Positions 23,641 through 23,681 of a DNA stretch of 23,681 nt are shown piece after piece (position 1 is the first letter of the stretch; the number at the start of each line of letters is the position of its first letter). Made by a program: the position numbers and the translations under genes. This DNA comes from CAZSSM01 sp964609385 (GTDB lineage: Bacteria > Planctomycetota > Planctomycetia > Isosphaerales > Isosphaeraceae). Under the pieces are notes generated by a model. That model saw nothing but the letters and a program-made list of their open reading frames with translations. It was not told the origin of the DNA and ran no database searches. The stretch lies in the NCBI GenBank assembly GCA_964609385.1, contig CAZSSM010000104.1, positions 1 to 23,681 on the forward strand. The letters run 5' to 3'.

Positions 23641-23681
23641 ATTCGGTTGATGCCAACACACCTAATAGCCTATTTGAGCGA

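Larger units (their letters stand above)
22975..23681. other. Gene-free, partly AT-rich region to the window edge
   Basis: No frame here has convincing coding character. The first 100 or so nt should hold the flippase promoter, which I could not define. From about 23330 the DNA becomes more AT-rich and contains a promoter-like pair, a small hairpin and a boxA-like element, all on the plus strand and pointing out of the window. Confidence 0.55.

Noticed and set aside
1..23681. Insertion sequences, phage genes or integration sites
   Set aside because: No transposase, integrase or long terminal inverted repeats were seen; the tRNA-Leu has no integrase gene or duplicated tRNA end in the window.

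Overview
The window most likely comes from a planctomycete, probably of the Isosphaera/Singulisphaera type. The DNA is GC-rich with GC-ending codons. It carries three gene types typical of that phylum: a secreted CxxCH haem protein of the planctomycete/verrucomicrobial type, a Tat-targeted Gfo/Idh/MocA oxidoreductase, and a secreted protein built from two TIGR03067-like domains. All family names here are recognised from sequence motifs; no search was run.

Layout. 1-1600: the 3' end of a membrane protein gene (possibly a GT39-type glycosyltransferase) runs into an antisense tRNA-Leu(CAA), which has its own promoter; next is a glutathione S-transferase gene with a promoter overlapped by a TetR-like palindrome. 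1501-1968: an AT-rich convergent spacer with several hairpins. 1969-4225 (minus): gpmA preceded by the haem protein. 4575-6287: the oxidoreductase and a small acidic protein. 6407-9074: a two-gene unit encoding a STAND-like P-loop ATPase and a TPR protein; the genes overlap by 56 nt and the second ribosome binding site lies inside the first gene. 9455-10258: the tandem TIGR03067-like protein with a strong terminator. 10345-11181 (minus): an alpha/beta hydrolase. 11371-14705: a four-helix membrane protein, then a fusion of a cysteine dioxygenase-like cupin with a SAM methyltransferase, whose stop codon overlaps the start of an EamA-type permease (TGATG). 14774-15895 (minus): a small hypothetical gene and an Fpg/Nei-type DNA glycosylase without the usual N-terminal proline. 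16351-18881: tadB, tadC and a small membrane protein. 19284-22974: an OPT transporter and a convergent Wzx-like flippase whose 3' ends overlap by 89 bp. 22975-23681: a gene-free AT-richer stretch ending in a boxA-like element, which suggests that an rRNA operon (or a CRISPR array) begins just beyond the edge.

The two strongest candidates for little-described biology are the ATPase/TPR pair, which is organised like NTP-dependent conflict or signalling modules and carries almost identical 54-nt repeats inside the TPR gene, and the dioxygenase-methyltransferase fusion coupled to a permease, which looks like a compact route that oxidises a small thiol, possibly methylates a product and moves it across the membrane. 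Both functional readings are inference. The glycosylase variant and the boxA edge are further leads.
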